Below, piece by piece: positions 38,497-48,441 of a DNA stretch of 64,000 nucleotides. Location of the stretch: contig NZ_CAMQZG010000002.1 of NCBI RefSeq assembly GCF_947039605.1, positions 62,001 through 126,000 of the forward strand. Reading direction: 5' to 3'. The first letter of the stretch is position 1. The number at the start of each line of letters is the position of its first letter. The translations under genes were made by a program, and so were the position numbers. The notes beneath the pieces were generated by a model. It had not been told where the DNA came from. It was given only the letters and a program-made list of their open reading frames with translations, and ran no database searches. This DNA is from an uncultured Clostridium sp. (GTDB taxonomy: Bacteria > Bacillota > Clostridia > Clostridiales > Clostridiaceae).

Positions 38497-39876
38497 ATGA
38501 AAGAATTATTAAGGGGTCTACCAAAGGTAGACCCTATTTTAGAAAGTAAAATAGGAAAAGAACTTACAAAGGAATTTACTAGAGAAAGGGTTAAACTTGC
38601 TTTAAGAGATTCCTTATCTTTTTATAGAGATAAAATTTTGAAAAAAGAGATTATAAATATAGTAGATGAAAAAGAGATTATTGATAAAGCAAAGAGTATT
38701 CTTAAAGATGATTTTAAGAGTAGTTTAAAAAGAGTTATAAATGCTACAGGAATAGTAATTCATACTAATCTTGGGCGTTCAGTTTTATCAAAAAAATCTG
38801 TAGATGCAGTATGTGAGGTGGCAAAAAATTATTCTAACCTTGAATATAATTTAAAAGAAGGGCAGAGAGGGTCAAGATATTCTCATATTGAGGGGATATT
38901 AAATAAACTCATAGGTACAGAGGCCGCTCTTGTTGTTAATAATAATGCGGCAGCAGTTATGCTTATTTTAAATGAAATTGCTAGAGGTAAAGAGGCAGTT
39001 ATATCAAGGGGAGAGCTTGTTGAAATAGGTGGTTCTTTTAGAATTCCAGATGTTATGGAATATTCTGGAGCTATTCTAAAAGAAGTAGGTGCAACTAATA
39101 GAACACATACAAAAGATTATGAAAATGCTATAAATGAAAATACAGGAGTTCTTTTAAAGGTTCACAGTTCAAATTATAAAATTATTGGTTTTACTAAGGA
39201 AGTAACATCAAAAGAATTAGCACAGATAGGAAAAGAAAATAACATTATAACTTATGAAGATTTAGGTAGTGGAGTTTTAATTAACTTACCTAATATATTA
39301 AATGGAGAAAAAACTGTAAAAGATTCTGTTGAGGCAGGGATTGATATAGTTAGTTTTTCAGGAGATAAAATGCTTGGAGGCCCACAGGCAGGAATTATTG
39401 TTGGAAAGAAAACTTATATAGATAAACTTAAAAATAATCCACTTACAAGAGCTTTAAGAGTTGATAAATTTACTCTTGCAGCACTTGAAGCTACACTTTT
39501 AGAGTATTTAAAAGAGGAAACTGTTATAGAAAATATCCCAACTTTAGGTATGATAACAGAGAGTTTAGATAGTTTAAAGGTCCGAGCAGAAGGCTTTATA
39601 GAGAGTCTAAGTAAGATGAATAAATATAAGTTTAATATAAAAGAAGATGTTTCTTTTGTAGGTGGAGGTTCTATGCCAGAGCAAGAACTTAAAACTTATG
39701 TTATAGAGATAGATTCAAAGCTAAGTTCAAATGAACTTGAAAAAAGACTTAGAGATTATAAAATTCCAGTGATAGTTAGAATAAGTAAAGATAAAGTACT
39801 TCTTGATATTAGAACAATAAGAAAAGAAGAATATAGTATTATTGTTGATGCTTTAGAGGAAGTAGGTGTGATATAG
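38497..39876 (+). CDS. selA: L-seryl-tRNA(Sec) selenium transferase SelA
   Basis: A 459-residue PLP enzyme converting Ser-tRNA(Sec) to Sec-tRNA(Sec) with selenophosphate. Family blocks are visible: RVINATGIVIHTNLGRS, EAALVVNNNAAAVML, ISRGELVEIGGSFRIP, TYEDLGSG and VSFSGDKMLGGPQAG, in which K291 should bind PLP. It starts 14 bases after selD behind AGGAGG and its stop is directly followed by the selB ATG. The N-terminus (LLRGLPKVDPILES) matches the tRNA-binding domain of the family. Confidence 0.98.
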   Translation: MKELLRGLPKVDPILESKIGKELTKEFTRERVKLALRDSLSFYRDKILKKEIINIVDEKEIIDKAKSILKDDFKSSLKRVINATGIVIHTNLGRSVLSKKSVDAVCEVAKNYSNLEYNLKEGQRGSRYSHIEGILNKLIGTEAALVVNNNAAAVMLILNEIARGKEAVISRGELVEIGGSFRIPDVMEYSGAILKEVGATNRTHTKDYENAINENTGVLLKVHSSNYKIIGFTKEVTSKELAQIGKENNIITYEDLGSGVLINLPNILNGEKTVKDSVEAGIDIVSFSGDKMLGGPQAGIIVGKKTYIDKLKNNPLTRALRVDKFTLAALEATLLEYLKEETVIENIPTLGMITESLDSLKVRAEGFIESLSKMNKYKFNIKEDVSFVGGGSMPEQELKTYVIEIDSKLSSNELEKRLRDYKIPVIVRISKDKVLLDIRTIRKEEYSIIVDALEEVGVI

Positions 39877-41784
39877 ATGAAACATATAATAATAGGAACA
39901 GCAGGTCATATAGACCATGGGAAAACTGCACTTGTAAAAGCTCTTACAGGGGTTGATACAGATACAATGGAAGAAGAAAAAAAAAGGGGGATAACTATAA
40001 ATAATGGTTATACTTACTTTAAATTAAATGATGATACTCTTGCTGGAATTATAGATGTCCCAGGCCATGAAAAATTTATAAAGAATATGGTTGCAGGGGT
40101 TTCTTCAATAGATATTGTAATGCTTGTTATAGCTAGTGATGAGGGGATTATGCCACAGACTAGAGAGCATATGGAGATTTTAAATCTTTTAAATATCAAA
40201 AAAGGAATAGTTGTTTTAACTAAAAGTGATTTGGTTGATAGTGAGTGGTCTGATTTTATGAAAGAAGAAGTTAGAGATTTTTTATCTAATACTTTTATGA
40301 AGGATTCTCCTATAATATCTGTATCATCAAAAACTGGTGATGGAGTTAAAGATTTATGTGAGGCAATTAACAACGAAGTTAATATAGTAGAAGAAAAAGA
40401 CAAGGGTGAAATATTTAGACTTCCAATAGATAGAGTATTTAAGGTAAAAGGATTTGGAACTGTGGTTACAGGTTCTGTCCTTGGAGGAAGCGTGAAAATA
40501 GGTGATGAACTTGAACTTTTAGCAGATGTAGATGAAATTATAAATGTAAAAGTTAGAGGGATACAAATTCATGGAAAAGATACAGATATTGCAATAGCAG
40601 GTGAGAGAGCAGCTATAAATATTGTCTATGACAGTAAAAAAGAAGTTGAGAGAGGCATGTTTTTATCTGAAATAGGAAAACAAGAGATTTCTTATATGAC
40701 AGATTTAAAATTAAAAGTACTTGATTCATATAATGGAAAGCTTGAAAATAGACAAAGAGTTAGAGTATATCATTATGCAAAAGAAGTTATGGGAAGAGTT
40801 GTATTACTTGATACACAAGAACTTTTAGCAGGTGAAGAGGGATTTGTACAACTTAGACTTGAAGAAGAAATATCAGCTAAGGTTGGAGATAGAATTGTTA
40901 TAAGAACATATTCACCTATGCACACTATAGCTGGCGGAACTGTGCTTGATGCAAAACCTATAAAAGCAAAAAGATTTAGAGAAGAATATATAGAAACTTT
41001 AAAAATGAAAGAAAGTGGAGATAGTAAAACTCAAATTGAAAATATAATACAGGAAAAAAGTAAAGAGTTTATAAATTCAAAAGAGATAGCAAGTACACTT
41101 AATATTTCAGAAGAAGAAGTTAAGGAAGCAATTGAAGTACTTATAGAAGATAAAAAAATTGTAAAGATTTCTAAAGATATAGTATTCCATAATAGATATA
41201 TTTTAAAACTTGAAAATAATCTTGATAGAATTTATAAAGAATTTTATGAGCAAAATCCATTGAAGCTTGGAATAAATAAAGATGCTTTAAGGAATAAACT
41301 TATAGAGAAAAAAATTAAAAATGATATATTTGATTTAATCTTAGAAGTTTTAAAAGATAGAGATTCAATTGAAATTAAAGGGACTATGATTTGTCCAAGG
41401 GGATATAAAATAAAATTAAGTAAAGAACAAGATGAGATAAGAAACTTTATTTTAGATGAGTATGAAAACTATAAATTTGCAGCACCTAGATTTGAAGATA
41501 TAATCAAAAGTCAAAAGAATAAAAAAGATTGTAAACTTGTATTATCAATGTTTATAGAAGATGGAACATTAATATACTTAGAAGATAACTTATATGTTTT
41601 ATCAAAGTTTTATGATGTGGAAAAAGGTAGAGTTATAGAGTTTATAAAAGAAAATGGAATAATAACACTTTCTGATTTAAAAGAGATAATAGATACATCA
41701 AGAAGATATTTAGTTGCATTTCTAGAAAAGTTAGATAAAGAAAAAGTGACTAAAAGAGATGGTGAGGGAAGAGTTTTAGCATAG
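39877..41784 (+). CDS. selB: Selenocysteine-specific elongation factor SelB
   Basis: A 635-residue GTPase. The G domain begins IIGTAGHIDHGKTALVKAL (G1), with RGITINNGY (G2), DVPGHEKFIKNM (G3) and LTKSDLVD (G4). Beta-barrel domains 2 and 3 follow, and then about 270 residues of winged-helix repeats that bind the SECIS element. The start codon abuts the selA stop, so the two are translationally coupled. It delivers Sec-tRNA(Sec) to UGA codons such as codon 17 of selD. I do not see the tRNA-Sec gene (selC) in the window. Confidence 0.97.
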   Translation: MKHIIIGTAGHIDHGKTALVKALTGVDTDTMEEEKKRGITINNGYTYFKLNDDTLAGIIDVPGHEKFIKNMVAGVSSIDIVMLVIASDEGIMPQTREHMEILNLLNIKKGIVVLTKSDLVDSEWSDFMKEEVRDFLSNTFMKDSPIISVSSKTGDGVKDLCEAINNEVNIVEEKDKGEIFRLPIDRVFKVKGFGTVVTGSVLGGSVKIGDELELLADVDEIINVKVRGIQIHGKDTDIAIAGERAAINIVYDSKKEVERGMFLSEIGKQEISYMTDLKLKVLDSYNGKLENRQRVRVYHYAKEVMGRVVLLDTQELLAGEEGFVQLRLEEEISAKVGDRIVIRTYSPMHTIAGGTVLDAKPIKAKRFREEYIETLKMKESGDSKTQIENIIQEKSKEFINSKEIASTLNISEEEVKEAIEVLIEDKKIVKISKDIVFHNRYILKLENNLDRIYKEFYEQNPLKLGINKDALRNKLIEKKIKNDIFDLILEVLKDRDSIEIKGTMICPRGYKIKLSKEQDEIRNFILDEYENYKFAAPRFEDIIKSQKNKKDCKLVLSMFIEDGTLIYLEDNLYVLSKFYDVEKGRVIEFIKENGIITLSDLKEIIDTSRRYLVAFLEKLDKEKVTKRDGEGRVLA

Positions 41785-41794
41785 GAGAGAAGTT

Positions 41795-41911
41795 ATGAGT
41801 AAAGTAGTTAGAAGAGGATATATACCAACAGATGTAAAAGAGTTTAGTGAAGAAGCAGTTATAAAATTCCAAATAGCTTATATATTGATTTTAGTTTTGA
41901 ATAATAATTAA
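41795..41911 (+). CDS. 38-codon ORF following selB, unknown
   Basis: ATG 41795 to TAA 41911 encodes 38 residues, opening MSKVVRRGYIPTDVKEFSEE and ending with a hydrophobic stretch. AGGAGA overlaps the selB stop codon and is well spaced from the ATG, so translation looks likely. I do not recognise it. The first 28 residues look like the start of a soluble protein and the end like out-of-frame or decayed sequence, so it may be the remnant of a longer fourth gene of the sel operon. Confidence 0.4.
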   Translation: MSKVVRRGYIPTDVKEFSEEAVIKFQIAYILILVLNNN

Positions 41912-41979
41912 AAACTCTTTACTTCCAATAAATAACAAATTACAATGAACTTATAAATATGTTTAAGGGGTGAGCTAGA

Positions 41980-42309
41980 ATGATTTTATTAGGTGTGAGA
42001 GGGAAAGTTAATAGAGTATATTTAAAAGTTAAAAATACGAGTGATCAAAAAATAGAAAAAATATTATTTACTACTGAAGATGCTGAAAACACTGCAAAGA
42101 TAAAAAGGCTAAAGGTTAATGATGAAAAGAAAACATCAATTTCAAACTTTAAAGAGATTAAAAATCTAAAAATGAGTATTGAAGGTTGTGAAAAATCATA
42201 TATTCTTAAAGAAAAAATAGAGGCAGCACAACCAGAAACAGTTTTGATTACAATTAAAAGTTTTAATGAGAAAGAATGCAATTATACGATAGAAAAAGTA
42301 TTTATATAG
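41980..42309 (+). CDS. Small hypothetical protein, 109 residues
   Basis: A lysine-rich 109-residue protein of alternating strands (MILLGVRGKVNRVYLKVKN, TVLITIKSFNEKE) without signal peptide or membrane segment. AAGGGGTGAG precedes the ATG and a good terminator follows, so it is probably a real single-gene unit. I do not recognise a family; the many beta strands suggest a small all-beta domain. No neighbour points to a function. Confidence 0.6.
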   Translation: MILLGVRGKVNRVYLKVKNTSDQKIEKILFTTEDAENTAKIKRLKVNDEKKTSISNFKEIKNLKMSIEGCEKSYILKEKIEAAQPETVLITIKSFNEKECNYTIEKVFI

Positions 42310-42314
42310 AATAT

Positions 42315-42350
42315 AAAAAAGTTATGATGTTATATCATAGCTTTTTCTTT
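42315..42350 (+). terminator. Terminator after the 109-residue ORF
   Basis: AAAAAGTTATGAT pairs with ATCATAGCTTTTT around a five-base loop, ending in a T-run. Confidence 0.88.
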
Positions 42351-42484
42351 TGTGCAAAATACAGTTAGTAATGTGCAACTTAGAGGATTTTAGTTGTCAA
42401 AGAAGAATTAGAATAATAAGATAGGAATATAGAAAGAGATTAAAACTAAAAGGTGAAAAGGATTAAGAATAGGAGGGGGTAAAG

Positions 42485-43366
42485 ATGAGTAGTGTTATTA
42501 GTGTAGATAAATTAAATAAAAATTATAATGGTTCAAGAGGGGTAAAAGATGTTTCATTTCATATTAAAAAAGGAGAAATTGTTGGGTTTATAGGACCTAA
42601 TGGGGCAGGTAAATCAACTACTATAAAAATTCTTCTTAATATGATTTTTAAGGATAGTGGAGAAGCTAAGATTTTTGGGAAAGATTGTGAAGTAAACTCA
42701 AAAGAGATAAAAGAAAGAGTTGGATATGTTCCAAGTGAAGTTAGATTTTATGAAAGTGTAAAAGTTAAAGATATAATTGCATATGCAAAAAGTTTTTATA
42801 AAAATATAGATAATGAAAGAGTAGATTATATTTGTAGTAAACTTGAGATTGATATGAATAAAAAGATGAAAGAATTATCACTTGGGAACAAAAAGAAGAT
42901 AGCTATAGTACAAGCTTTGATAGCATCACCAGAACTTATTATCTTAGATGAGCCTACTAATGGACTTGACCCTTTAGTGCAAAAAAATCTTTTTGAAATT
43001 ATCTTAGAAGAAAGTAAAAAAGGAAAAACTATATTTTTATCAAGTCATAATCTAACAGAGGTTCAAAGTTATTGTGATAAAGCTATAATCATAAAAGAAG
43101 GTGAAATTATAGATATAAAAGATATGAGTAGCCTAAAAGAGATGAAAAAGAAAAAGATAACAGTTATTAGTGATGACATTAAAAGTGAAAATTTAAAAGA
43201 GTTTTCAAAAAATATAAAAGTTACAGGAAATAAGTTTGAGTTTAATTATAGTGATGATATGAATAAACTTTTACTAAAGCTTACAAAGTATAAAATAATA
43301 GATTTAAGTATATGTGAAGAGGAATTGTTAGATAGTTTTATGCACTATTATGAGGGGGATAAATAG
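42485..43366 (+). CDS. ABC transporter ATP-binding protein
   Basis: A 293-residue ATPase with Walker A GPNGAGKST, signature LSLGNKKKI, Walker B LIILDEPTNGLDP and the switch histidine in FLSSHNLTEV. The C-terminal extension after about residue 215 is typical of ABC-2 exporters of the bacitracin/antibiotic or lantibiotic type. AGGAGGGGG precedes the ATG, and the permease gene begins at the next base after the stop. The substrate is not deducible. Confidence 0.95.
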   Translation: MSSVISVDKLNKNYNGSRGVKDVSFHIKKGEIVGFIGPNGAGKSTTIKILLNMIFKDSGEAKIFGKDCEVNSKEIKERVGYVPSEVRFYESVKVKDIIAYAKSFYKNIDNERVDYICSKLEIDMNKKMKELSLGNKKKIAIVQALIASPELIILDEPTNGLDPLVQKNLFEIILEESKKGKTIFLSSHNLTEVQSYCDKAIIIKEGEIIDIKDMSSLKEMKKKKITVISDDIKSENLKEFSKNIKVTGNKFEFNYSDDMNKLLLKLTKYKIIDLSICEEELLDSFMHYYEGDK

Positions 43367-44182
43367 ATGAATGTTATAAAGTTTGAACTTAAAAAGAATA
43401 TGAAATCTATAATGATTTGGTCAGTAGTTACATCACTTGTACTAACTTTATTTATGTCTATGTTTCCTACAATGGAAAGCATGGATATGATGGATATAAT
43501 GATGGCAAAAATGGATGCATTACCACCTGTAATGCTAGAAATGTTTAATATTTCAACAACAATGGATTTTACTAATATAGTTGATTATTTTGCTTATTCA
43601 TTTCAGTATATATTAATGGCTATATGTATTTATGGTGCTATGATTGGAACTTCAGCTTTAAGCAAAGAAGAGAGTGAGGGGACTATTGAATTTTTATATT
43701 CAAAGCCAATAACAAGAACTTCAATAGTTTTAAAGAAATTTATGGTAAGTATAATCTCATTATTTATAGTTATTACTATAATAGGAATTGTTAGTTTTGG
43801 ATTTGTAGCAGCTTTTACAAGTGGTGAAGCAAATCAGTTAGATACTTTTATGCAGATAAAAGAGATACTTGTAGGTTCATTTATAGTAGCATTTATATTT
43901 ATGAGTGTAGGATTTTTAATATCAGTTTTACTTAAAGATAATAAATCACCTATACAGATAGGACTTGGAATATTCTTTGCAAGCTATATACTTGGAATAG
44001 TTGCAAAGTTTAATGAAAAATTTGAATTTGTAAAATACTTTTCTCCATATGATAAATTTGCACCATCAGAAATAGTAGCAAATGGTTTGGATTTTGGATA
44101 TTTAGGAATAAGTATTTTATTTATAATAGTGAGTATGGGATTAACATTTATTTTATATAAGAAAAGAGATTTTAGAGTTTAA
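43367..44182 (+). CDS. ABC-2 family permease
   Basis: A 271-residue membrane protein with about six helices, including one at the N-terminus (MIWSVVTSLVLTLFM) followed by a Met-rich external loop. The cytosolic SALSKEESEGTIEFLYSKPI segment is the conserved coupling motif of ABC-2 exporters (usually EKERGTLE...S.P). It partners the preceding ATPase, with which it is translationally coupled. Likely roles are peptide or drug export or lipid handling, not determinable here. Confidence 0.92.
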   Translation: MNVIKFELKKNMKSIMIWSVVTSLVLTLFMSMFPTMESMDMMDIMMAKMDALPPVMLEMFNISTTMDFTNIVDYFAYSFQYILMAICIYGAMIGTSALSKEESEGTIEFLYSKPITRTSIVLKKFMVSIISLFIVITIIGIVSFGFVAAFTSGEANQLDTFMQIKEILVGSFIVAFIFMSVGFLISVLLKDNKSPIQIGLGIFFASYILGIVAKFNEKFEFVKYFSPYDKFAPSEIVANGLDFGYLGISILFIIVSMGLTFILYKKRDFRV

Positions 44183-44198
44183 ATTAGAATAAAAGCAT

Positions 44199-44244
44199 AT
44201 AAAAAATGGAACTGTATGAGAAAATACAGTTCCGTTTTATTTGT
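44199..44244. terminator. Terminator, probably bidirectional, between the ABC permease and the CBM protein gene
   Basis: AAAATGGAACTGTAT pairs with ATACAGTTCCGTTTT; A- and T-rich arms on both sides suit both converging genes. Confidence 0.88.
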
Positions 44245-44258
44245 TTTAAATTAGTTAT

Positions 44259-47200
44259 TTAGATAGCTGTCCAAAGAGCAGGAACATTTGAAGGCTCCCA
44301 TCCATTAAGTGCTGAGTGAGGTTGTAAGCACTTATAAGTTTTACCACTATAAGTTGCAATATCACCTTTTTTATAGTCTGCACCAGCTTTCCAAGCTTGA
44401 ACTTCAGGGTCTGGGTTTCCACCACCACCCTCAGAATCTATAGTTACTTTTACTGATATTTTATCTGAATTTGTTGAATTAGTATCATTTGTAAGAGTCA
44501 CATAGTACTCAAAGTTTCCACTTTCAGTTTTCTTTAAATCATGTTTTATAGTAGCAGCCGCTGCTGTAACTTTTCCAGATTTTATAGATTTACCATTTTC
44601 GAATATTTCATATTTAGTAGCTTTACTATCTTTTGGGATAGATGTAGTTACTGAATAATTACCATCTTTACTATCAGCTGTAGAAGCTGTGATTGTAGCT
44701 TTTTTAGGGCTTTCAGGTGTTGGAGGAGGAGTTATATCACCCTCACCAATTCCTTTACCTGTAAGTTTGATATTAGTAGGTTTAATATCACCAATACCAC
44801 CATCACAAGCACCACCAAAACTTATTGAACCTTTAGCAGGGATACTTCCATTCCAAGAATTTGGTTTAACTGTGTAAACACTATCTTTTGATGTGAAGTT
44901 TACATCCCAAGCACTTTGGATTTTCTTAGCAAATTCAAATGATAATGACCAATCTGTTATAGGCTCTGAACCATTATTAAATATTGTCATTTGATAATTT
45001 CCACCACTATGCCAATCTTGAGTTACTTCAAACTCAACTTTATAGCCATCATTTTCAGTAGGAGGGTCAATAGGTGGCTCAACAATTTCTTCAGTTACAG
45101 AAACTTTGATAGTTGAGCTACAAGTTTCACCATTTTTATTTGAAAGTTTTATAAAGTAATTATAATCTCCAATAGTTTTTTTTGTGAAATCTTTTTTGAT
45201 AACTTTTTGAGCTGAATTTGCTTCTATATTACCAAAATCAATTAAATCTTCATTTTCAAATATCTCATAACCAAGTGCAAGTGAATTTGCTGGTATAGTA
45301 GCAGTTACACTATAATCACCAGTTTGAGTCTCATTTGTAGAGGCTATTATAGAAGGTTTTCTAGGTTTATCTAAATCAGGTGTCGGAGGGTTAATTGACC
45401 CATCTAATGGAAGTGGATTTTTAAAGTAATGTTGAGCTTTAGTTATCCACCAATAATCATCAGTAGGAGGAGAACCAACGGCATCTGTACTAGCTCCAAC
45501 TCCAGCTCCAAATAGCATAGAGATTACTCCAGCATCCTTAGCTTCTTCCATATGTCCACCCCAAGTAATCATATCTCCTTCGGCTGTGATTTTAGAATCA
45601 TTAGCTTCATTTGTAGAGAAGTACTCAGTTCTTTTATCTCCACCAGCTTTGAAAGTATCTCCAAAGAAGAATGTTGGTGCAGAATCTTCATAATGAGAAA
45701 CTGCATTTGATAAATCATCAAAGTTTCCACCATCATAAGAGTCTGGTGTTTGAGTAGAATTAAGATGTCCTACAGGAAGTTGCCAAAGAACTACAGGTTG
45801 CTCTGTTACTTCATGTAAAGTCTTAGTATATAAAAGATAGTTATTCCAAATATCAGCATTCCAAAGCCATCTTGAATCTTTTGGATTCTCAGGTGCACCA
45901 GCTTCATAAGCTCCATCAAGACCATATTTATCTATAGAGATAAATTCTGTTCCATAAGAGTTTATACCAGCAGCATCATAATATTCAGCAGTCGTAGTGG
46001 CAGCATCTTTAATAAATTCTCTACCTTCATCCCAACCAGCATATTCAGTTTTATGAAGTAATCCTTGACCTGGAACTCCAGGCTGATTATATGACCAGAT
46101 ATTAAACTGCCAGCCATTATAAGCTTGAGGATAATATTTTTCAACTGTGTAGTTTATAGCTTCAACAAGACCTTTAACATTATTTTCAAAGTCAGGGTCT
46201 TTGCCTTTTTCAAGAACACCAGAAGTATAAGCAGCCTCAACAACAGCACTTATTTCATTTGGTTGTTTACCTGATTGTTGCATCATGTATCCAAGGAAAT
46301 CTGGCTCAAATATCATACCAACAGTTTCATCACCAGCATATTCAATACAAATATCTAAAAGGAATTTTAAATCTTTGAAATAAGCTTCCATATACTTTGT
46401 ATCATTTATATGAGCAAGGTCAGTAGCATAATCTTCTGATGAGTCAGGGATATTATAGTAAACGAAGAATGGTATCATTCCAAGTTTTAAACTTTCAGTA
46501 ATATATCTTTTAGCTCTAGCACCATCTTCAGTTGTCCAGCTTCTCCAACCAGAGAAAGGACCACCATTAATGTAGATATATCTTATATCCATTCTTTTAT
46601 TAGTATCATCAGTATCAATATCTCTCCAAAAGTTTAAGTCATTATCTGTATCTTCTGAAACTTGTCCAATTGATAGATAGTCAGGCATTCCAGGAAGTGT
46701 TTTATCCTCTTCAAGAACTCTACATCCTACATGTCTAACCTCACCACTTGTTTCTTCAACAATTTTAAATCCAGCTCTACCACCATCAACACCTTCGATT
46801 TTAAGAGTAGTACCGTTTACAATTGAAGCCTTAGCAACTGATGTGTTACTTGATATTACAGAGAATTTAGGATTTTCAACATCAATATGAATAAGGTCAT
46901 ATTCTGTTGTACCTTGCTCTACTGTGAATTGACTTTGAGTTTTTTCATCATCAACTATATCAATAACAATATCACTCATTTCAGCAGAACCAACTCTAAG
47001 TGAAATAGGCTCGCTCATTGTTGAACCAAATTCATTTATAAGCTCTAATTGGTAGTAATAAGTACCAGGAAGTTTTCTACCTGATATTTGAACTTCACCA
47101 TGTTGTGGGTTTGGACTTGCATCAACAAGCTTACCGGAAGCAACCTCAACAAAGTCATTTTTAACTCCAATTCTTTCATATAGTTTATAGCTAGAGCCGT

Positions 47201-47408
47201 TATTTCCATACCACATACTAAAACTGATAGTATATTCACCATCAGCATCATTACCATATTGGTTATGTTGTAGAATAGCCGCTCCAGGAGCACCGCTAGC
47301 AGTTTTAGGATTAGCAAAAGCTAACATGCTAGGTGCAAGTGATAGTACAAATGTTAAACAAATAAATAAACTTGTAGTTCTTTTAAGTTTGTTAAACATT
47401 TTTCTCAT
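44259..47408 (-). CDS. Secreted multidomain CBM protein, putative GH6-like glycoside hydrolase (paralog A)
   Basis: A 1,049-residue secreted protein: signal peptide (1-32); a ChitinaseA-N-like beta domain (about 35-140, with NGS-type turns and ISGRKLPGTYYYQLELINE); a linker domain; a catalytic-looking domain (about 240-675); a second ChiA-N-like domain (690-775); CBM2 (789-885, VTQDWHSGGNYQMT and NSWNGSIPAKGS with spaced Trp); a third ChiA-N-like domain (893-990); and CBM5/12 at the end (1000-1049, AWKAGADYKKGDIATYSGK). The central domain is not one I recognise outright, but NIPD (D322), FEPDFLG (E368-D370) and INYTVEKYYP occur in the order and spacing of GH6 cellulases. It binds cellulose or chitin; hydrolysis is inferred. 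GGGGGA precedes the ATG. Confidence 0.75.
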   Translation of the reverse strand: MRKMFNKLKRTTSLFICLTFVLSLAPSMLAFANPKTASGAPGAAILQHNQYGNDADGEYTISFSMWYGNNGSSYKLYERIGVKNDFVEVASGKLVDASPNPQHGEVQISGRKLPGTYYYQLELINEFGSTMSEPISLRVGSAEMSDIVIDIVDDEKTQSQFTVEQGTTEYDLIHIDVENPKFSVISSNTSVAKASIVNGTTLKIEGVDGGRAGFKIVEETSGEVRHVGCRVLEEDKTLPGMPDYLSIGQVSEDTDNDLNFWRDIDTDDTNKRMDIRYIYINGGPFSGWRSWTTEDGARAKRYITESLKLGMIPFFVYYNIPDSSEDYATDLAHINDTKYMEAYFKDLKFLLDICIEYAGDETVGMIFEPDFLGYMMQQSGKQPNEISAVVEAAYTSGVLEKGKDPDFENNVKGLVEAINYTVEKYYPQAYNGWQFNIWSYNQPGVPGQGLLHKTEYAGWDEGREFIKDAATTTAEYYDAAGINSYGTEFISIDKYGLDGAYEAGAPENPKDSRWLWNADIWNNYLLYTKTLHEVTEQPVVLWQLPVGHLNSTQTPDSYDGGNFDDLSNAVSHYEDSAPTFFFGDTFKAGGDKRTEYFSTNEANDSKITAEGDMITWGGHMEEAKDAGVISMLFGAGVGASTDAVGSPPTDDYWWITKAQHYFKNPLPLDGSINPPTPDLDKPRKPSIIASTNETQTGDYSVTATIPANSLALGYEIFENEDLIDFGNIEANSAQKVIKKDFTKKTIGDYNYFIKLSNKNGETCSSTIKVSVTEEIVEPPIDPPTENDGYKVEFEVTQDWHSGGNYQMTIFNNGSEPITDWSLSFEFAKKIQSAWDVNFTSKDSVYTVKPNSWNGSIPAKGSISFGGACDGGIGDIKPTNIKLTGKGIGEGDITPPPTPESPKKATITASTADSKDGNYSVTTSIPKDSKATKYEIFENGKSIKSGKVTAAAATIKHDLKKTESGNFEYYVTLTNDTNSTNSDKISVKVTIDSEGGGGNPDPEVQAWKAGADYKKGDIATYSGKTYKCLQPHSALNGWEPSNVPALWTAI

Positions 47409-47668
47409 AAAAAGTCCCCCTTTATTAAAAAATATAATACATTTTTATGTTCTCACAATTGGGATAAAATGTAAAATAATTTCAAGATACAAATAATAAC
47501 AAAATGAGCGTTATTAGAACTAGAGTCTACAGTGTTTTAGAAATTTAGAAGATAAAGATAAATAAGACTATCAAATTTATTCAAACAAACATAACATAGT
47601 TAAGGTTTACATAAAATGGAAAATAATATAATATTAAAATGAGAGTTTATATATAGGGAGAGGATTTT

Positions 47669-48391
47669 ATGAAGAAAATTTTAGTCTTATCATTATGTGC
47701 AGTTTTAGCAGGAAGTTTATTAGTAGGGTGTGGAAGTAGTAATGAGAAAGTAGCAGAACAGAATAAAGAACAAGTAGAAAGTGAAAAAGAAGAAAGAAAA
47801 GAAGTAGAAGCAAAAGAAATAAATGTAGCAGAAGTTGATATAAAAGGATTAACAGAATCAGAATTTAAAGGAGCTACTAAATTAGGAGATATAACAACAG
47901 CAGCAGAATCTCATCAAAAAAGACTTGCTAACGGAAGTGCACTAATGTTAGAAAACTTTGAAAATAGTTCAACTGGTGGATATAAAAATGGTGCAATAAG
48001 TGAAGAAACTAATTATGTAGTAGATTTTCTTAATAAAAATGAAGAATCAAGTTTGAAAAATATATCTACTGAATTTGCAGTTAATACAACAAGTGAAGAT
48101 TTTGGAAGTAAGATAATAATAGGATTTAATATTAATAGTGAAAAAGGATTAGTTATAAGTGATGAAGAAATGAAAGTTATAAGAGCAGTACTGCCAGAGC
48201 TTGAGAAAGAAGATATTAAAAAGCACATGTCAGATATAATTACAGAATCAGAAAATGGACCTGATAGTTATAGTTATGATTATGTAGTACCAGCACCACA
48301 GGCGCTATTTATGGATACGGTTGTAAGTGAAGGACCTATTGAGGACTTAGTAATAAATATAACATTCTGGACAAATTATAATTACGTATAG
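47669..48391 (+). CDS. Small lipoprotein between the two CBM genes
   Basis: A 240-residue protein with a lipoprotein signal (SLLVGC, Cys21), a Glu/Lys-rich spacer to about residue 55 and a mixed alpha/beta domain (FAVNTTSEDFGSKIIIGF, VIRAVLPELEKEDIKKH) that I do not recognise. GGGAGAGG precedes the ATG. A TATAAT at 47627-47632 with TTTACA 15 bases upstream is a possible promoter, back to back with that of paralog A. Lying between two cell-surface polysaccharide-binding genes suggests, but does not show, a linked envelope role. Confidence 0.7.
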   Translation: MKKILVLSLCAVLAGSLLVGCGSSNEKVAEQNKEQVESEKEERKEVEAKEINVAEVDIKGLTESEFKGATKLGDITTAAESHQKRLANGSALMLENFENSSTGGYKNGAISEETNYVVDFLNKNEESSLKNISTEFAVNTTSEDFGSKIIIGFNINSEKGLVISDEEMKVIRAVLPELEKEDIKKHMSDIITESENGPDSYSYDYVVPAPQALFMDTVVSEGPIEDLVINITFWTNYNYV

Positions 48392-48396
48392 ATAGT

Positions 48397-48440
48397 AAAA
48401 AAGGTTGCTACCAAATCAATGATAGCAACCTTTTATTTTA
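48397..48440. terminator. Bidirectional terminator between the lipoprotein and CBM paralog B
   Basis: AAAAAGGTTGCTA pairs with TAGCAACCTTTT, with A-rich and T-rich arms serving both strands. Confidence 0.9.
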
Positions 48441-48441
48441 T

